DNA of 64,000 nt, taken from assembly GCF_002998295.1 (NCBI RefSeq), contig NZ_CP027226.1, positions 620,001 through 684,000 of the forward strand. The letters run 5' to 3'. Below are positions 26,609-34,835 of the stretch, piece by piece. This stretch comes from Fastidiosipila sanguinis. GTDB taxonomy: Bacteria > Bacillota > Clostridia > Saccharofermentanales > Fastidiosipilaceae. Each line of letters starts with the position of its first letter. Position 1 is the first letter of the stretch. The position numbers were made by a program, and so were the translations under genes. The notes below the pieces were generated by a model. That model did no database searches. It was given only the letters and a program-made list of their open reading frames with translations, and had not been told where the DNA came from.

Positions 26609-28287
26609 CTAATCCACTTTTGACAGCAATACTAGAGTCTCAACTTGTTTATTATTGTCCAAACTTATATTCAAGTCATCGTCTATAATTGGGAGCTTGA
26701 AAGTAATTGATTTTAGCCATTGTCCGTTAGGTTGTTTTTCTTCATAAACTTGAATTTCAGAAATCAAAGCTGTAATTAACTGCCTACGCTCTACATCATT
26801 CATGACTTTATAGAGTTTATCAAAATAGATCAGAACCTTATATATATTATCTCCTGTAAGTTTTTCAGCTTCAATAGTCTGTTTCTTTGCTTTCGCATCA
26901 ATTAGTGATGATTCTAATTCATCTATTTTGTCATACATACGATATAGTCTATCATCTAAATCATGTTTCCTTCTCTTATAATGCTTATCTTCAACATCTA
27001 AATTATCTATTTCCTCAATTAGCTTAAACTTTGTAGAATGACTCTTCCTCAATTCCTTTTGGTAATTATCTATTTCTTTTCTATTTCAGAGGTGTCCACC
27101 TTCATGTTGATTTTTTCTTGCATCTTAGAAGCAAATTTCGGATTACTTACAATCTTGACAATCACCTCTGCAACAGCATCATCTAACAATTCTTCTCTAA
27201 TTTGCTTACGGAATGTACACTTATGACCTCTTATCATCTGCCTATGTTTACAACCATAGTAATAAAAATCTTTATATTTTGTGCCATCTTTCTTTTTCTT
27301 AGTACACTTGTTTCCAAACATTCCCACTCCACATATAGGGCATTTTACAATTCCAGAAAGCAAGTGTGTGCGTGTATCTTTTCCTTTATTCACATGCTCA
27401 TATTTCTTTGCTTGAGATTTTAGCTTAACCTGAGCAGCTTGCCAAACTTCATCGGAAACTATAGCTTCATGTATCCCTTCAGATATTAGATACTCATCTT
27501 GTTCAACCTGCTTATATTCATTTCTTGTACCATGAACTTTTTCTAAAGTTCTTCTTCCAAATGCTATTTTCCCATTATATACAGGATTCTTTAATATCTT
27601 TCTTATAAGACCTGCATCAAACAAAGGATTCTTTCCATTCTGTCTTGGGATTTTTCTAATTCCATGATTCTCTAAGTATTTAGATAGCCCATTGGCTCCT
27701 ATCGTAGTATTTACATACTGATCGAAAATCGTCCTTATGGCAACTGCCTCTTCCTCATTTATAAACAACTTTCCATCTTCAAGTTTATATCCATACGGAG
27801 CAAAGCCACCATTCCATTTTCCTTCCCTTGCTTTTTGAATTCGACCTTCCATTGTTTGAATACGAATGTTTTCTCTTTCTATTTCAGCCACAGCTGATAA
27901 AACAGAAATCATTAGTTTCCCAGCATCTTTAGATGAATCAATGCCATCTTCAACACAGATAAGATTAACTCCATAATCCTGCATTATCTGAAGTGTAGAA
28001 AGAACATCAGCTGCATTTCTTGCAAATCTTGATAACTTAAACACAAGAACAAAAGATACTCCATCTTTTCCAGATTTTATATCTTCCATCATTCGATTGA
28101 ACTGTTTTCTACCTTCAATAGACTTGCCAGACTTTCCGGCATCTTCATACTCTCCGACAATTTCGTAATCGTTGTAAATAGCAAAAGCTTTCATTCGTGA
28201 TTTTTGTGCCTCTAACGAATATCCCTCTATCTGTATTGACGTAGATACTCGTGTATAGAGGTATACTTTTATTTTTTCTTTTGACAT
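26609..28287 (-). pseudogene. Large serine recombinase, frameshifted
   Basis: Large serine recombinases integrate and excise elements by strand exchange through a Ser-DNA bond. The first 405 codons (start 28287) have the resolvase domain (YLYTRVSTSIQIEGYSLEAQ with the catalytic Ser, LVFKLSRFARNAADVLSTLQ), the recombinase domain, and the zinc ribbon (CPICGVGMFG...C...C). The remainder (26609 to about 27060) has the coiled coil and the usual VETLVLLSK tail. They are in different frames: adding one A to the A4 run near 27079 joins ...SEIEK to EIDNYQKELRKSH. The enzyme is therefore probably inactive unless the shift is a sequence error. Confidence 0.88.
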
Positions 28288-28384
28288 AGCATTAACCTCA
28301 ATATATCTTTTCTATATCATATATAAACTTTGATTTTTGAATTTAAGTTTGGACTATCATTTCAAGTATATTATAACACTTTTA

Positions 28385-28546
28385 TTAGTCCGTCTCAATT
28401 TGTGTTTTTGCCATGTCAAAACTATTTTTCATCTCTTGATTTTTTGCTGGCGTTGGATCGGGCAGATTATCTAAATCTAAAGCACCAGCATATTTTGCAA
28501 TCAGATTTGCTATTAAATCAGCCAATCCATTCCAGTCATTGTCCAA
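28385..28546 (-). CDS. Small acidic protein of the element, 53 aa
   Basis: A TTG start lies 6 nt after a perfect AGGAGG. The product begins MDNDWNGLADLIANLIAKYA, continues LDLDNLPDP, and ends in a polar tail. The strong ribosome site and the amphipathic acidic helix argue that it is real. It lies just upstream of the recombinase and could be an accessory factor, but no function is known. Confidence 0.65.
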   Translation of the reverse strand: MDNDWNGLADLIANLIAKYAGALDLDNLPDPTPAKNQEMKNSFDMAKTQIETD

Positions 28547-28623
28547 TATATACCTCCTCTAAAGTTTTATATCTAATAATTATTTGTTTAATTAAGTTTT
28601 ACGACATTGACAAGTGCTTTGGA

Positions 28624-28743
28624 TTAGCAACATAGGAATCTCACCTCCGCCTCTATTCCGGATGAGCCGGCTTCAACCTTAGAAGTATCATTATCCTCAT
28701 TTTCTTCATAGCAGATAGGGTATCCCTCCCTATATTCAAACAC
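28624..28743 (-). CDS. Possible 39-aa ORF in the element
   Basis: A GTG-started ORF (MFEYREGYPICYEENEDNDT ...) ends in RFLCC. No clear ribosome site precedes it. Its coding-like acidic composition and Cys-rich end are the only support, so it may be a gene end or spurious. Confidence 0.3.
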   Translation of the reverse strand: MFEYREGYPICYEENEDNDTSKVEAGSSGIEAEVRFLCC

Positions 28744-29044
28744 TTACTTATCGCTCACTTTCTTCTTCCCTTGCTTTTATCTTAGCAATACTTGTTATTC
28801 CAAATTATTCAGCAGAAAGATCTTGGCGGATAGGTTATTACGCTCCAAAAATAATTAACGTCTTGTCTTGGTCTATTCAATTGTTAAGGTTCAAAATTTA
28901 TCGAGAGTTATTAATCTTTTTAAAATTTGACCATCAGAAAATATTTATCTTGATGAAACAAAATTCTATAAATTACTCTCTTATACTTAACAGTGAAAAG
29001 AAGCCTTTCTTGGTAACCAATTTTGAAATAGAATTTGCTTATAT
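28744..29044. other. Non-coding stretch of the element
   Basis: No gene with a ribosome site is visible here on either strand. Short minus-strand open pieces exist, one after 29092 with scattered stops, which may be decayed ORFs. The whole gap from the recombinase to the replication gene (28288-29243) contains only the two small ORFs and the terminator listed. Confidence 0.4.
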
Positions 29045-29091
29045 AAAAAAGGTCCAATTCCCACTGCATAAGTAGCAGTGAAAATTAGACC
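29045..29091 (-). terminator. Terminator downstream of the replication gene
   Basis: A 17-bp imperfect stem (29051-29067 against 29075-29091; GCAGTG/CACTGC core) is followed by six U on the minus strand. Confidence 0.85.
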
Positions 29092-29243
29092 CTCTTGGTA
29101 ATTGTCATCTAAAAGTCTTCTAGCATTTCTTTAATTTTCTAATCGCCTTTTAAGTGTCATATTTACATTTTTATTATCTCTGGCATACTTTTATACCTTT
29201 TTAGACTTAAAGTCTTTAATAGTGGCTTTCCACCTCTTTTTAT

Positions 29244-29945
29244 CTATAAAGATTCTCCTACATCATAGTTCATTTTTTTATTTAAACCTTTCTGTCTTAG
29301 TTTGTCTTTATCTTTGTCATACCAATTTAGGATTGTCGCATAGTGGTTTTGATAGGTCTTTCCACTGCTTTCCATGTATCTTGATAGTTTATTTATCATT
29401 ATTTCTGTGTGTGAGTTTAATTTTTCTTTAAGATTTTTATATTCTTCTTTGCTTAGCCTTACATTTTTGTATTCTCCATAAAAGATGGGGGTGGACTGTT
29501 CTTCTCTCCCCTTATCTATACTAACCTTATCTAATCTACCCTTACCTATACTGGGTTGACCACTTGACAACCTTTGGTTAACCAGATGACAACCAACTTT
29601 TTCTTCTGAAATATATGCTCCATTTTCCGTTTGATAAAGCTGCTGTTTCTGCTCTATATACATTGTTGGCTTATATCTGTCTTTTCTAATAAAGTTATTT
29701 ATCTTCCAATGAGTAATGACTATAATTCCCTGATCAAAAACTATCAAAAAGCCTTTGGCAATAAGTATTTTTAGGTCATCTTCATTTGCTCCTATGATTT
29801 TGATGATTTTCTTAGGATTATTTACAAACCCGTCATCATCTGCTCGCATTGATAGATGAAAATACAGGCATTGACTACTTAGTGGCATATCCAAAAATAA
29901 GTCGCTATCCACTATCTTTAGTGAAAACATTCTTTTATCTGCCAT
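29244..29945 (-). CDS. Replisome-organizer-like replication protein
   Basis: This 233-residue protein resembles phage and plasmid replication initiators. The N-terminal winged-helix part (MADKRMFSLKIVDSDLFLDM, LSSQCLYFHLSMRADDDGFV, NNPKKIIKIIGANEDDLKIL) is followed by a charged linker. The C-terminal region is of the conserved phage-replication type (KLNSHTEIMINKLSRYMESS, KTYQNHYATILNWYDKD). Such proteins bind an origin and help load the helicase. It may allow the excised element to replicate. Terminators lie on both sides. Confidence 0.8.
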   Translation of the reverse strand: MADKRMFSLKIVDSDLFLDMPLSSQCLYFHLSMRADDDGFVNNPKKIIKIIGANEDDLKILIAKGFLIVFDQGIIVITHWKINNFIRKDRYKPTMYIEQKQQLYQTENGAYISEEKVGCHLVNQRLSSGQPSIGKGRLDKVSIDKGREEQSTPIFYGEYKNVRLSKEEYKNLKEKLNSHTEIMINKLSRYMESSGKTYQNHYATILNWYDKDKDKLRQKGLNKKMNYDVGESL

Positions 29946-29963
29946 GCTCTCCTCCCTTTCTTC

Positions 29964-30007
29964 AAAAAAAAAAAAAAAAAGACGATAGTTTTTACTTCTA
30001 CCGCCTT
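29964..30007 (-). terminator. Repeated terminator, copy a
   Basis: GGCGGTAG...CTATCGTC stem followed by 17 U on the minus strand. It closes the DUF1016 unit. One of four related copies in the element (see 34762, 37301, 39499). Confidence 0.85.
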
Positions 30008-30033
30008 GCGTACATTTATTATGTTTTCAAAAT

Positions 30034-31113
30034 TTATTTTAGTTCATTTTCAATTTCTTCTATGGTTGGTAATGCTCCTTTTAACCTTTCAGGAATTAAG
30101 TTTTGTAGTTGATATTCTGAAATTCCAATAGGCTCTCTTGAGCTTTCAGAAGCATATTTTGCCAATACATTATCCTTTGTCTTACAGATTAAAAGACCTA
30201 TTGTTTGATTATCTCCATCTCCCTTTAATATATGGTTAACAGATGTTACATAGGTTCCAAGTTGCCCTATATCCGCAGGTTTAAATGCGGAAATTTTAAC
30301 CTCCACAACTACATAGCAATGAAGCTTAATGTTATAGAATAACATATCAATAAATTCTTCTGAATTCCCAACTACAAGTCTATATTCTCTGCCCACGAAC
30401 GAAAAGCCTGTTCCTAGCTCCAATAAGAATTTTTGAATATTATCCATCAAAGCGTCTTTCAATTCTTTTTCATCATAATTTTGCCTTATAGCTATAAAGT
30501 CAAAATTATACGGATCTCTTGTCATTTCATTAGCTAAATCACTTTGGGTTGCAGGCAAATTATTTGTGAAATTTGTTATTGCTTTTCCTTGTCTCTCAAA
30601 CAGATCTGTATCCAAGAAATTTAAAAGCACAGCTCTACTCCAGCTATTTTCTAATGTCTTAGATATAAAGAAAAATGCTTTATTCAAATTTCCCTCACAT
30701 CTATCCATAATATATCTTTGATGTCCCCATGGGATACTAAAAATCATATTAAAATCTCCAACGACTTTAGATATTTGTAAATCGTCCACAGCTTGTGGAC
30801 GATTTAATGGCGAATACATTTCATAAAATTTTTTCATATATTTTAAATTAGTAACAGAAAATCCTTTAACATTTGGAATTTCATTTTTTAAATCCGAACT
30901 TAATTTTTTATAGAATCCGCTTCCCCATCTGCTTTCTGCCTTTAAGCTAATAATTTCTTCTCCTAAACTATAATAAAACTTTAGCATTTCAGAATTGACC
31001 GAAACTGCTGCTTTAAGTTGCCTGCTTGTATATGATTTTTTTATTTTCTCAAGCATTTTTATATATTCACTATCTCCTACAATAGCTAAATCTTTTTTAT
31101 CCATTCTCATCAC
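30034..31113 (-). CDS. DUF1016 / YhcG-like PDDEXK nuclease-domain protein
   Basis: The 359-residue protein has the N-terminal DUF1016_N helix region (LKAAVSVNSEMLKFYYSLGE, WGSGFYKKLSSDLKNEIPNV, FSVTNLKYMKKFYEMY) and the C-terminal PDDEXK-like nuclease domain. The latter has EEFIDMLFYN-KLHCYVVVEVK (D...ExK catalytic pattern) followed by DIGQLGTYVTSVN. YhcG-type proteins often accompany type I restriction systems, but no hsd genes are here, so it is an orphan. The first codon in frame is a GTG; the ATG giving MDKKDLAIV, eight bases after GGAG, is an equally good start. Likely cargo with a defence or DNA-processing role. Confidence 0.85.
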   Translation of the reverse strand: MMRMDKKDLAIVGDSEYIKMLEKIKKSYTSRQLKAAVSVNSEMLKFYYSLGEEIISLKAESRWGSGFYKKLSSDLKNEIPNVKGFSVTNLKYMKKFYEMYSPLNRPQAVDDLQISKVVGDFNMIFSIPWGHQRYIMDRCEGNLNKAFFFISKTLENSWSRAVLLNFLDTDLFERQGKAITNFTNNLPATQSDLANEMTRDPYNFDFIAIRQNYDEKELKDALMDNIQKFLLELGTGFSFVGREYRLVVGNSEEFIDMLFYNIKLHCYVVVEVKISAFKPADIGQLGTYVTSVNHILKGDGDNQTIGLLICKTKDNVLAKYASESSREPIGISEYQLQNLIPERLKGALPTIEEIENELK

Positions 31114-31261
31114 TCCAATCTGATTCTTTTTATTTTATTCTATCTCTTTCACCAATGGTGGGAGTTTTAATCTTTTTATCACAATCAGCTTACGGTAAAC
31201 AAGCTAATTTTATCATTACACATTTAGTTTAATTAATGTGATTATACCAAAAATGTTAAAT

Positions 31262-31315
31262 CTTTTCTATCTCCCCCTCTCTCTTTATCTATCTCTATAT
31301 CTATCTCTATCTCTT
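31262..31315. repeat. Low-complexity CT/ATCT tract
   Basis: A run of TCTATCTC-type units of variable length lies downstream of the broken replication gene. This is simple sequence prone to slippage. Confidence 0.6.
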
Positions 31316-31336
31316 GTCGGACATGGGTTGGACTCA

Positions 31337-31420
31337 TTAAGGACAATGTCCTCTGTTTATTTTGTCTGTGAAAAATTCTTCTTTCAATTTTATCCAATAA
31401 TATCTTTTGTTTGTTGCCAT
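31337..31420 (-). pseudogene. Truncated replisome organizer N-terminus
   Basis: After AAAGGAGCAGAT an ATG opens MATNKRYYWIKLKEEFFTDK, the hallmark start of phage-type replisome organizers (Rep_Org_N). After 27 residues the frame stops and the homology is lost. The ribosome site is intact. It is the 5' stub of a second replication gene removed by deletion, with the DUF1016 module now placed directly behind it. This is the main content of the gap 31114-31522. Confidence 0.7.
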
Positions 31421-31438
31421 ATCTGCTCCTTTCTTGAT

Positions 31439-31476
31439 TTTCGATAATCGAAATTCTTGATTTCCGATTTTCGGAA
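31439..31476. repeat. Twin short palindromes upstream of the replication stub
   Basis: TTTCGAT-A-ATCGAAA at 31439-31453 and TTCCGA-TTT-TCGGAA at 31462-31476 stand 23 bp apart, each preceded by TTGAT. They lie just before the ribosome site of the truncated replication gene and may be operators or iterons. Confidence 0.45.
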
Positions 31477-31522
31477 GTCTTGTTATTTTGGTTATTTAAG
31501 GGTGTAACTTTTCGTTACTCCC

Positions 31523-32050
31523 TTAGATTTCTCTGGTCATATCTTTTTTGTTTGGTTTTACTTTTTCTTTTACTTTTCTTTTTACTTTCTCTTTTGTCTT
31601 ATCCTTGTTCTTGGATAGGTCTTTGTATTTCTTTATTTGTTTTAAGATACTTTCTTTTTCTTTTTTATTTTCTTTGGCTATGACTTGCTTAAAGGCATAT
31701 TCCATTACTTTTATGTCTTTGGCTTGGAAGAATATTTCATAGTTTTGGTTTTCTTTGTTTTTCATTACTGAAAAGCTTACTCCAAATTTTTTTAGTTCTT
31801 TTTTTAAGTCTTTGAGGTCGCTTTGATCTATGCTTATATTTTCTAGTTGTCCTTTTTTGTAGAGGTCTTTTATTTTCATTTCATCGCCCATAAGACTTTT
31901 TAGGTTGCCATTTGCTTTTTCTAAAGTATCATTCATCTTTTTTCTTATTTTTTTGTCTAAGTTGATTGATTCTTTTGCTGCCTTTATTGTGTATGATATT
32001 ATGGTTTGTGCTGCTTGACCTGCTTCTTTGCTTATTTCTTCGTTTATCAT
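31523..32050 (-). CDS. PcfB-like protein (DUF3801)
   Basis: This 175-residue basic protein starts MINEEISKEAGQAAQTIISY and continues KKELKKFGVSFSVMKNKENQ, YEIFFQAKDIKVMEYAFKQV, matching the DUF3801/PcfB family. PcfB of pCF10 is an accessory factor that helps dock the relaxosome at the coupling protein PcfC. The C-terminal 45 residues are nearly all Lys, Glu and Asp. The coupling ATPase gene that usually follows is absent. CAAAGGAG precedes the ATG. A terminator stands just upstream, so it may need its own promoter or readthrough. Confidence 0.8.
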   Translation of the reverse strand: MINEEISKEAGQAAQTIISYTIKAAKESINLDKKIRKKMNDTLEKANGNLKSLMGDEMKIKDLYKKGQLENISIDQSDLKDLKKELKKFGVSFSVMKNKENQNYEIFFQAKDIKVMEYAFKQVIAKENKKEKESILKQIKKYKDLSKNKDKTKEKVKRKVKEKVKPNKKDMTREI

Positions 32051-32070
32051 GTTTTATCTCCTTTGTTTGA

Positions 32071-32117
32071 AATAAAAAAAGGGAAGTATAGGCTTTAATT
32101 TTTCTATACTTCCCTTT
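32071..32117 (-). terminator. Strong hairpin terminator before pcfB-like gene
   Basis: A perfect 14-bp stem (AAAGGGAAGTATAG at 32078-32091 with 32104-32117) is followed by seven U on the minus strand. It ends 20 nt before the pcfB-like ATG, an unusual place that suggests attenuation or a module joint. Confidence 0.85.
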
Positions 32118-32233
32118 GATTGTTTTTATTTGGTTGTTCTTGGTGGTGGAATGCTTTATTTTGATGTTTTTATATATTTCTTAGGTATTTGTACCTTTTA
32201 TTGTTTTTCTGCTCTTATTTTGCTTTTCCACCT

Positions 32234-32407
32234 TTAGTAGTTTATGTGTGTTCTTTTATCTGATAGATAGTTTTTCATGTTGGAATATATAATCTGTATT
32301 TCTTCATTGTTCATTGCTTTTATTTCTTCTGTGCTTTTATATGTTTTGTATGTTCCGTCTTGATCTGCTTTTATGAGTTCATCTATTAACTCTTGCCTTT
32401 TATTCAT
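32234..32407 (-). CDS. Small protein, 57 aa, downstream of relaxase
   Basis: GGAGGTAATAG precedes an ATG opening MNKRQELIDELIKADQDGTY, continuing KTYKSTEEIKAMNNEEIQII. The protein is charged and helical, ending in KRTHINY. The good ribosome site and its position 73 nt behind the relaxase stop argue that it is a genuine gene of the mobilization module. Function unknown. It is the only gene in the 32051-32480 gap. Confidence 0.7.
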   Translation of the reverse strand: MNKRQELIDELIKADQDGTYKTYKSTEEIKAMNNEEIQIIYSNMKNYLSDKRTHINY

Positions 32408-32480
32408 CTCTATTACCTCCTAGATCTGCCTTTAGTTGTTTGGTCATATTATAGCTTGGATAAGATATTTTTACCAGGTC

Positions 32481-34115
32481 TTATCTTTCTTGATTTTTGT
32501 AATAGTCTTTGGTCATTTGTCTTTTTTTATTAAAGTTATCACTATCTTGCTTATACTCTTTTATCTTTTTTATGATACTTTCTTTTTCTCCTCTCTTGAT
32601 TGCCTTGTCAATTTCTATTGATAAGTCGATACCATATTCTTCATTGACTACTTCTACTGCATATTTAATATGATTTATTTCCTTGTATCTTTCCCTTATT
32701 TTTTCTGACTCTGTATTTAATTTACTGATTTCATCTTCTAAGTTTTTAATTTCTCCTAACCATTCTTTTTCTCTTAAATTTTTCTTTCCACTAATTTTTT
32801 CAATTAAGGTTCTTGCCCTTATATATTGGTCTATTTCCTTTTGATTATTCTTGTAGAAGCTTTCTTTGAATATTTTCTTGCTTTCATATTCTTGGTAGGT
32901 TGCTTTTGTTTTTCTTACAGTCTTTGCATAGGCTAAACACTTGTTAAGGTCTTCTATCTTTTGACTATTTTCTTTTATGGTCTTATATATTTCAGAGTTT
33001 TTACTTCTTAGGGCGCTTATATGCCCTTGTAAGTCTGATATGGTTTTTATTTTATTTTCTCTTAGATAATTTATTCCACTTGCATATCTTTTTAGATCAT
33101 AGATTGCTTTGTTTCTTTTCCCATAAAATGATAATTCAGCTCTATTATTTTCTTGCATTTCTTGATAGAAGCTTAAATATTCATAGAGGTTAAAGAGTCC
33201 TGATTCATTTTCTATTTGCTTTTTACTTTGGTCTTTATATTCCCTATATGATTCTTTTAGCTTATATTTGAAGCCTGCTAGCCAGGATGTTATTTTCTTT
33301 ATTTCATTGCCTATATTTTTTAATAGTTCATTCTGTTTTTTTATTTCACGATTTATATCTCCTTTTTCTGTTCTTATTCCTTTTCTTTCCATTGCACTAG
33401 CACTTGCTCCTAGATGTATTGTTGGTATTTGTTTTATGCCTTGTCTTTTAAAACTCCTATGGTCTACTCTTTTTTCTATATTATTTTTTGCTAGATATTC
33501 ATTGCAAAGATCTGAAAAATTTTCTCTCCATTTTTCTACATTGCCCTTATCATTCCAGGTTGTTAGTTCTACTTTTCTTGTCTTTGGTTTTCCATTTTTG
33601 TTTAATACTTTTTCTCCTTTTTCATCTAGAATATATTCTTTTTTACTTTTTTGCCCCCATGTTCCATCTTCATTTATTGGTCTTACTATGGTCATTATAT
33701 GAGCATGAATGTTTTGATTTCCCTCTCTACTTTCATCATGAATTGCTAGGTCTACTATCATTCCCTCTTTTACAAAATTGTTTTGAACATATTCTTCTAT
33801 CATCTTTTTATTTTCTTCCATGCTTAACTCTTTTGGTAATGATATGATAAAGTTTCTTGCAAGTTGGGCATTAGAGTTTTTCTCAAATAGTTCTACCGAG
33901 TTCCACAAGGTTTTTCGGTCTTTATATTCTTTTGGTGCGCGATCTGGTAAATATATTTCTTTGCTAATTACTCCTTGCTTTTTGGTGTAGTCATGGGTTA
34001 CTCCGTCCCATTCATTTTTTATTTTTTCTCCACTTATATATGCTGCACTTGCTACTGCACTTTTGCCTTTTCCTCTTGATATTATGTTTACTGAAAAATG
34101 AAAACTGTCTGCCAT
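32481..34115 (-). CDS. MobA/MobL (MOBQ) relaxase
   Basis: This 544-residue relaxase nicks oriT and leads the transferred strand. The N-terminal 200 residues have the MobA/MobL signature: FHFSVNIISRGKGKSAVASA with the catalytic Tyr shortly after (AAYISGEKI), and the HxH-type metal site in NQNIHAHIMTIVRPI. The remaining 340 residues are long coiled coils, without the primase domain of RSF1010 MobA. A matching nic site lies about 290 bp upstream of its start, beyond the terminator-like repeats. It depends on a foreign coupling protein and type IV channel. Confidence 0.93.
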   Translation of the reverse strand: MADSFHFSVNIISRGKGKSAVASAAYISGEKIKNEWDGVTHDYTKKQGVISKEIYLPDRAPKEYKDRKTLWNSVELFEKNSNAQLARNFIISLPKELSMEENKKMIEEYVQNNFVKEGMIVDLAIHDESREGNQNIHAHIMTIVRPINEDGTWGQKSKKEYILDEKGEKVLNKNGKPKTRKVELTTWNDKGNVEKWRENFSDLCNEYLAKNNIEKRVDHRSFKRQGIKQIPTIHLGASASAMERKGIRTEKGDINREIKKQNELLKNIGNEIKKITSWLAGFKYKLKESYREYKDQSKKQIENESGLFNLYEYLSFYQEMQENNRAELSFYGKRNKAIYDLKRYASGINYLRENKIKTISDLQGHISALRSKNSEIYKTIKENSQKIEDLNKCLAYAKTVRKTKATYQEYESKKIFKESFYKNNQKEIDQYIRARTLIEKISGKKNLREKEWLGEIKNLEDEISKLNTESEKIRERYKEINHIKYAVEVVNEEYGIDLSIEIDKAIKRGEKESIIKKIKEYKQDSDNFNKKRQMTKDYYKNQER

Positions 34116-34211
34116 TTTATCACTTCCTTTCTTTTTTTTGTTGTTTTAGGTGGAGGCTTAACAGATTTTTTATATCCACTTTGTGAATGAGCGTTTTGAA
34201 ATGATAGAATA

Positions 34212-34260
34212 GAAAAAGCCGACTACTGAATTAATTTTTGTTGTTTCAGTATGTCGGCTT
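34212..34260 (-). terminator. Hairpin between oriT and relaxase gene
   Basis: AAGCCGAC-TACTGAA at 34216-34230 pairs with 34245-34260 (one bulge) and is followed by a U-run on the minus strand. It would stop transcripts coming through the oriT region. Confidence 0.7.
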
Positions 34261-34281
34261 AATTGTTACTTTCATTTCAAA

Positions 34282-34335
34282 TTTTAAAAGTCAAGGGCGA
34301 GCGTTAGCGAGTTTATTTACCCTTGACTTTTAAAA
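34282..34335. repeat. Perfect 16-bp inverted repeat in the oriT region
   Basis: TTTTAAAAGTCAAGGG (34282-34297) and its exact complement (34320-34335) enclose a 22-nt loop containing GAGCGTTAGCGAG. It stands about 50-125 bp from the nic site and is a likely relaxosome or termination structure. Confidence 0.7.
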
Positions 34336-34384
34336 AGCGAATGGTTGTTGCTCCCTGCAAGAGTTTGGCTCCGCATGACGCAAG

Positions 34385-34415
34385 CACCCTTTAGGGTGTA
34401 TAATTGCGCCCTTAG
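34385..34415 (+). other. oriT with MOBQ-type nic site
   Basis: The hairpin CACCC-TTTA-GGGTG is followed by TAATTGCGCCCTTAG. The established nic region of MOBQ plasmids (RSF1010, pIP501, pSK41 type) is an inverted repeat followed by TAAGTGCG^CCCT; here only one base differs. The predicted cleavage is after base 34408 on the plus strand. It lies between the relaxase and DUF3847 genes, in the gene-free stretch 34116-34449. Confidence 0.8.
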
Positions 34416-34449
34416 AAAATCTAATGGAGATTTAATTATTTTATTTTTC

Positions 34450-34740
34450 CTAATTTTCTCTCATTATTTTTAGTGTTTCTTTAAATTCTTTTGTCTTTGT
34501 TGCTTCTTCTAGTAGGATTTTTATTTCTTCATCTGTTAGTTCTTCTGCATTTTCTATAAGGCTTTCTAAGATTGCTCCTCTTGTTATTAGCCTATGGGTT
34601 CTTTCTTTTCTTCTTTTTTCTATGTCTTGTTTTAATATCTTCTTTTCTTGATTTTTTAGTTGCCTTAATCTTTCCTCTGTATCATCAATTTTATCTTTTA
34701 TTTCTTTTGATTCTTGTCTTAGTTGCTCTAACTTTTTCAT
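34450..34740 (-). CDS. DUF3847 family protein
   Basis: This 96-residue, almost wholly helical and charged protein (MKKLEQLRQESKEIKDKIDD, then RKERTHRLITRGAILESLIE, ELTDEEIKILLEEATKTKEF) matches DUF3847. The family is regularly encoded directly in front of MobA/MobL relaxases and is the likely small oriT-binding accessory protein, analogous to MobC. The RLITRGAILES segment would be its DNA-binding part. Confidence 0.82.
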   Translation of the reverse strand: MKKLEQLRQESKEIKDKIDDTEERLRQLKNQEKKILKQDIEKRRKERTHRLITRGAILESLIENAEELTDEEIKILLEEATKTKEFKETLKIMREN

Positions 34741-34761
34741 ATATAACTCCTTTCTTGTATT

Positions 34762-34796
34762 AAAAAAAGACGATAGATTTTTTACTTTCTATCGCC
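34762..34796 (-). terminator. Repeated terminator, copy b
   Basis: GGCGATAG (34796-34789) pairs with CTATCGTC (34776-34769), followed by a U7 run on the minus strand. It closes the sigma/ABC operon. Confidence 0.9.
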
Positions 34797-34835
34797 TTTA
34801 ATTCTATTATTTACTTTTTCATTATGACACTTATT

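Noticed and set aside
26369..26623. 84-aa plus-strand ORF in the A/C-rich stretch
   Set aside because: No ribosome site and low-complexity composition; it runs into the recombinase gene on the other strand.
28863..29075. 70-aa plus-strand ORF
   Set aside because: No ribosome site, against the direction of the element, and it overlaps the terminator at 29045.
34282..34335. 16-bp inverted repeat considered as a transposon end or CRISPR-like repeat
   Set aside because: It occurs once, lies between oriT and relaxase, and has no repeat-spacer pattern. No CRISPR array was seen anywhere in the window.
30034..34740. Many long plus-strand frames rich in Phe, Leu and Ser opposite the mobilization genes
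   Set aside because: They are antisense shadows of Lys/Glu-rich minus-strand proteins and have no ribosome sites.
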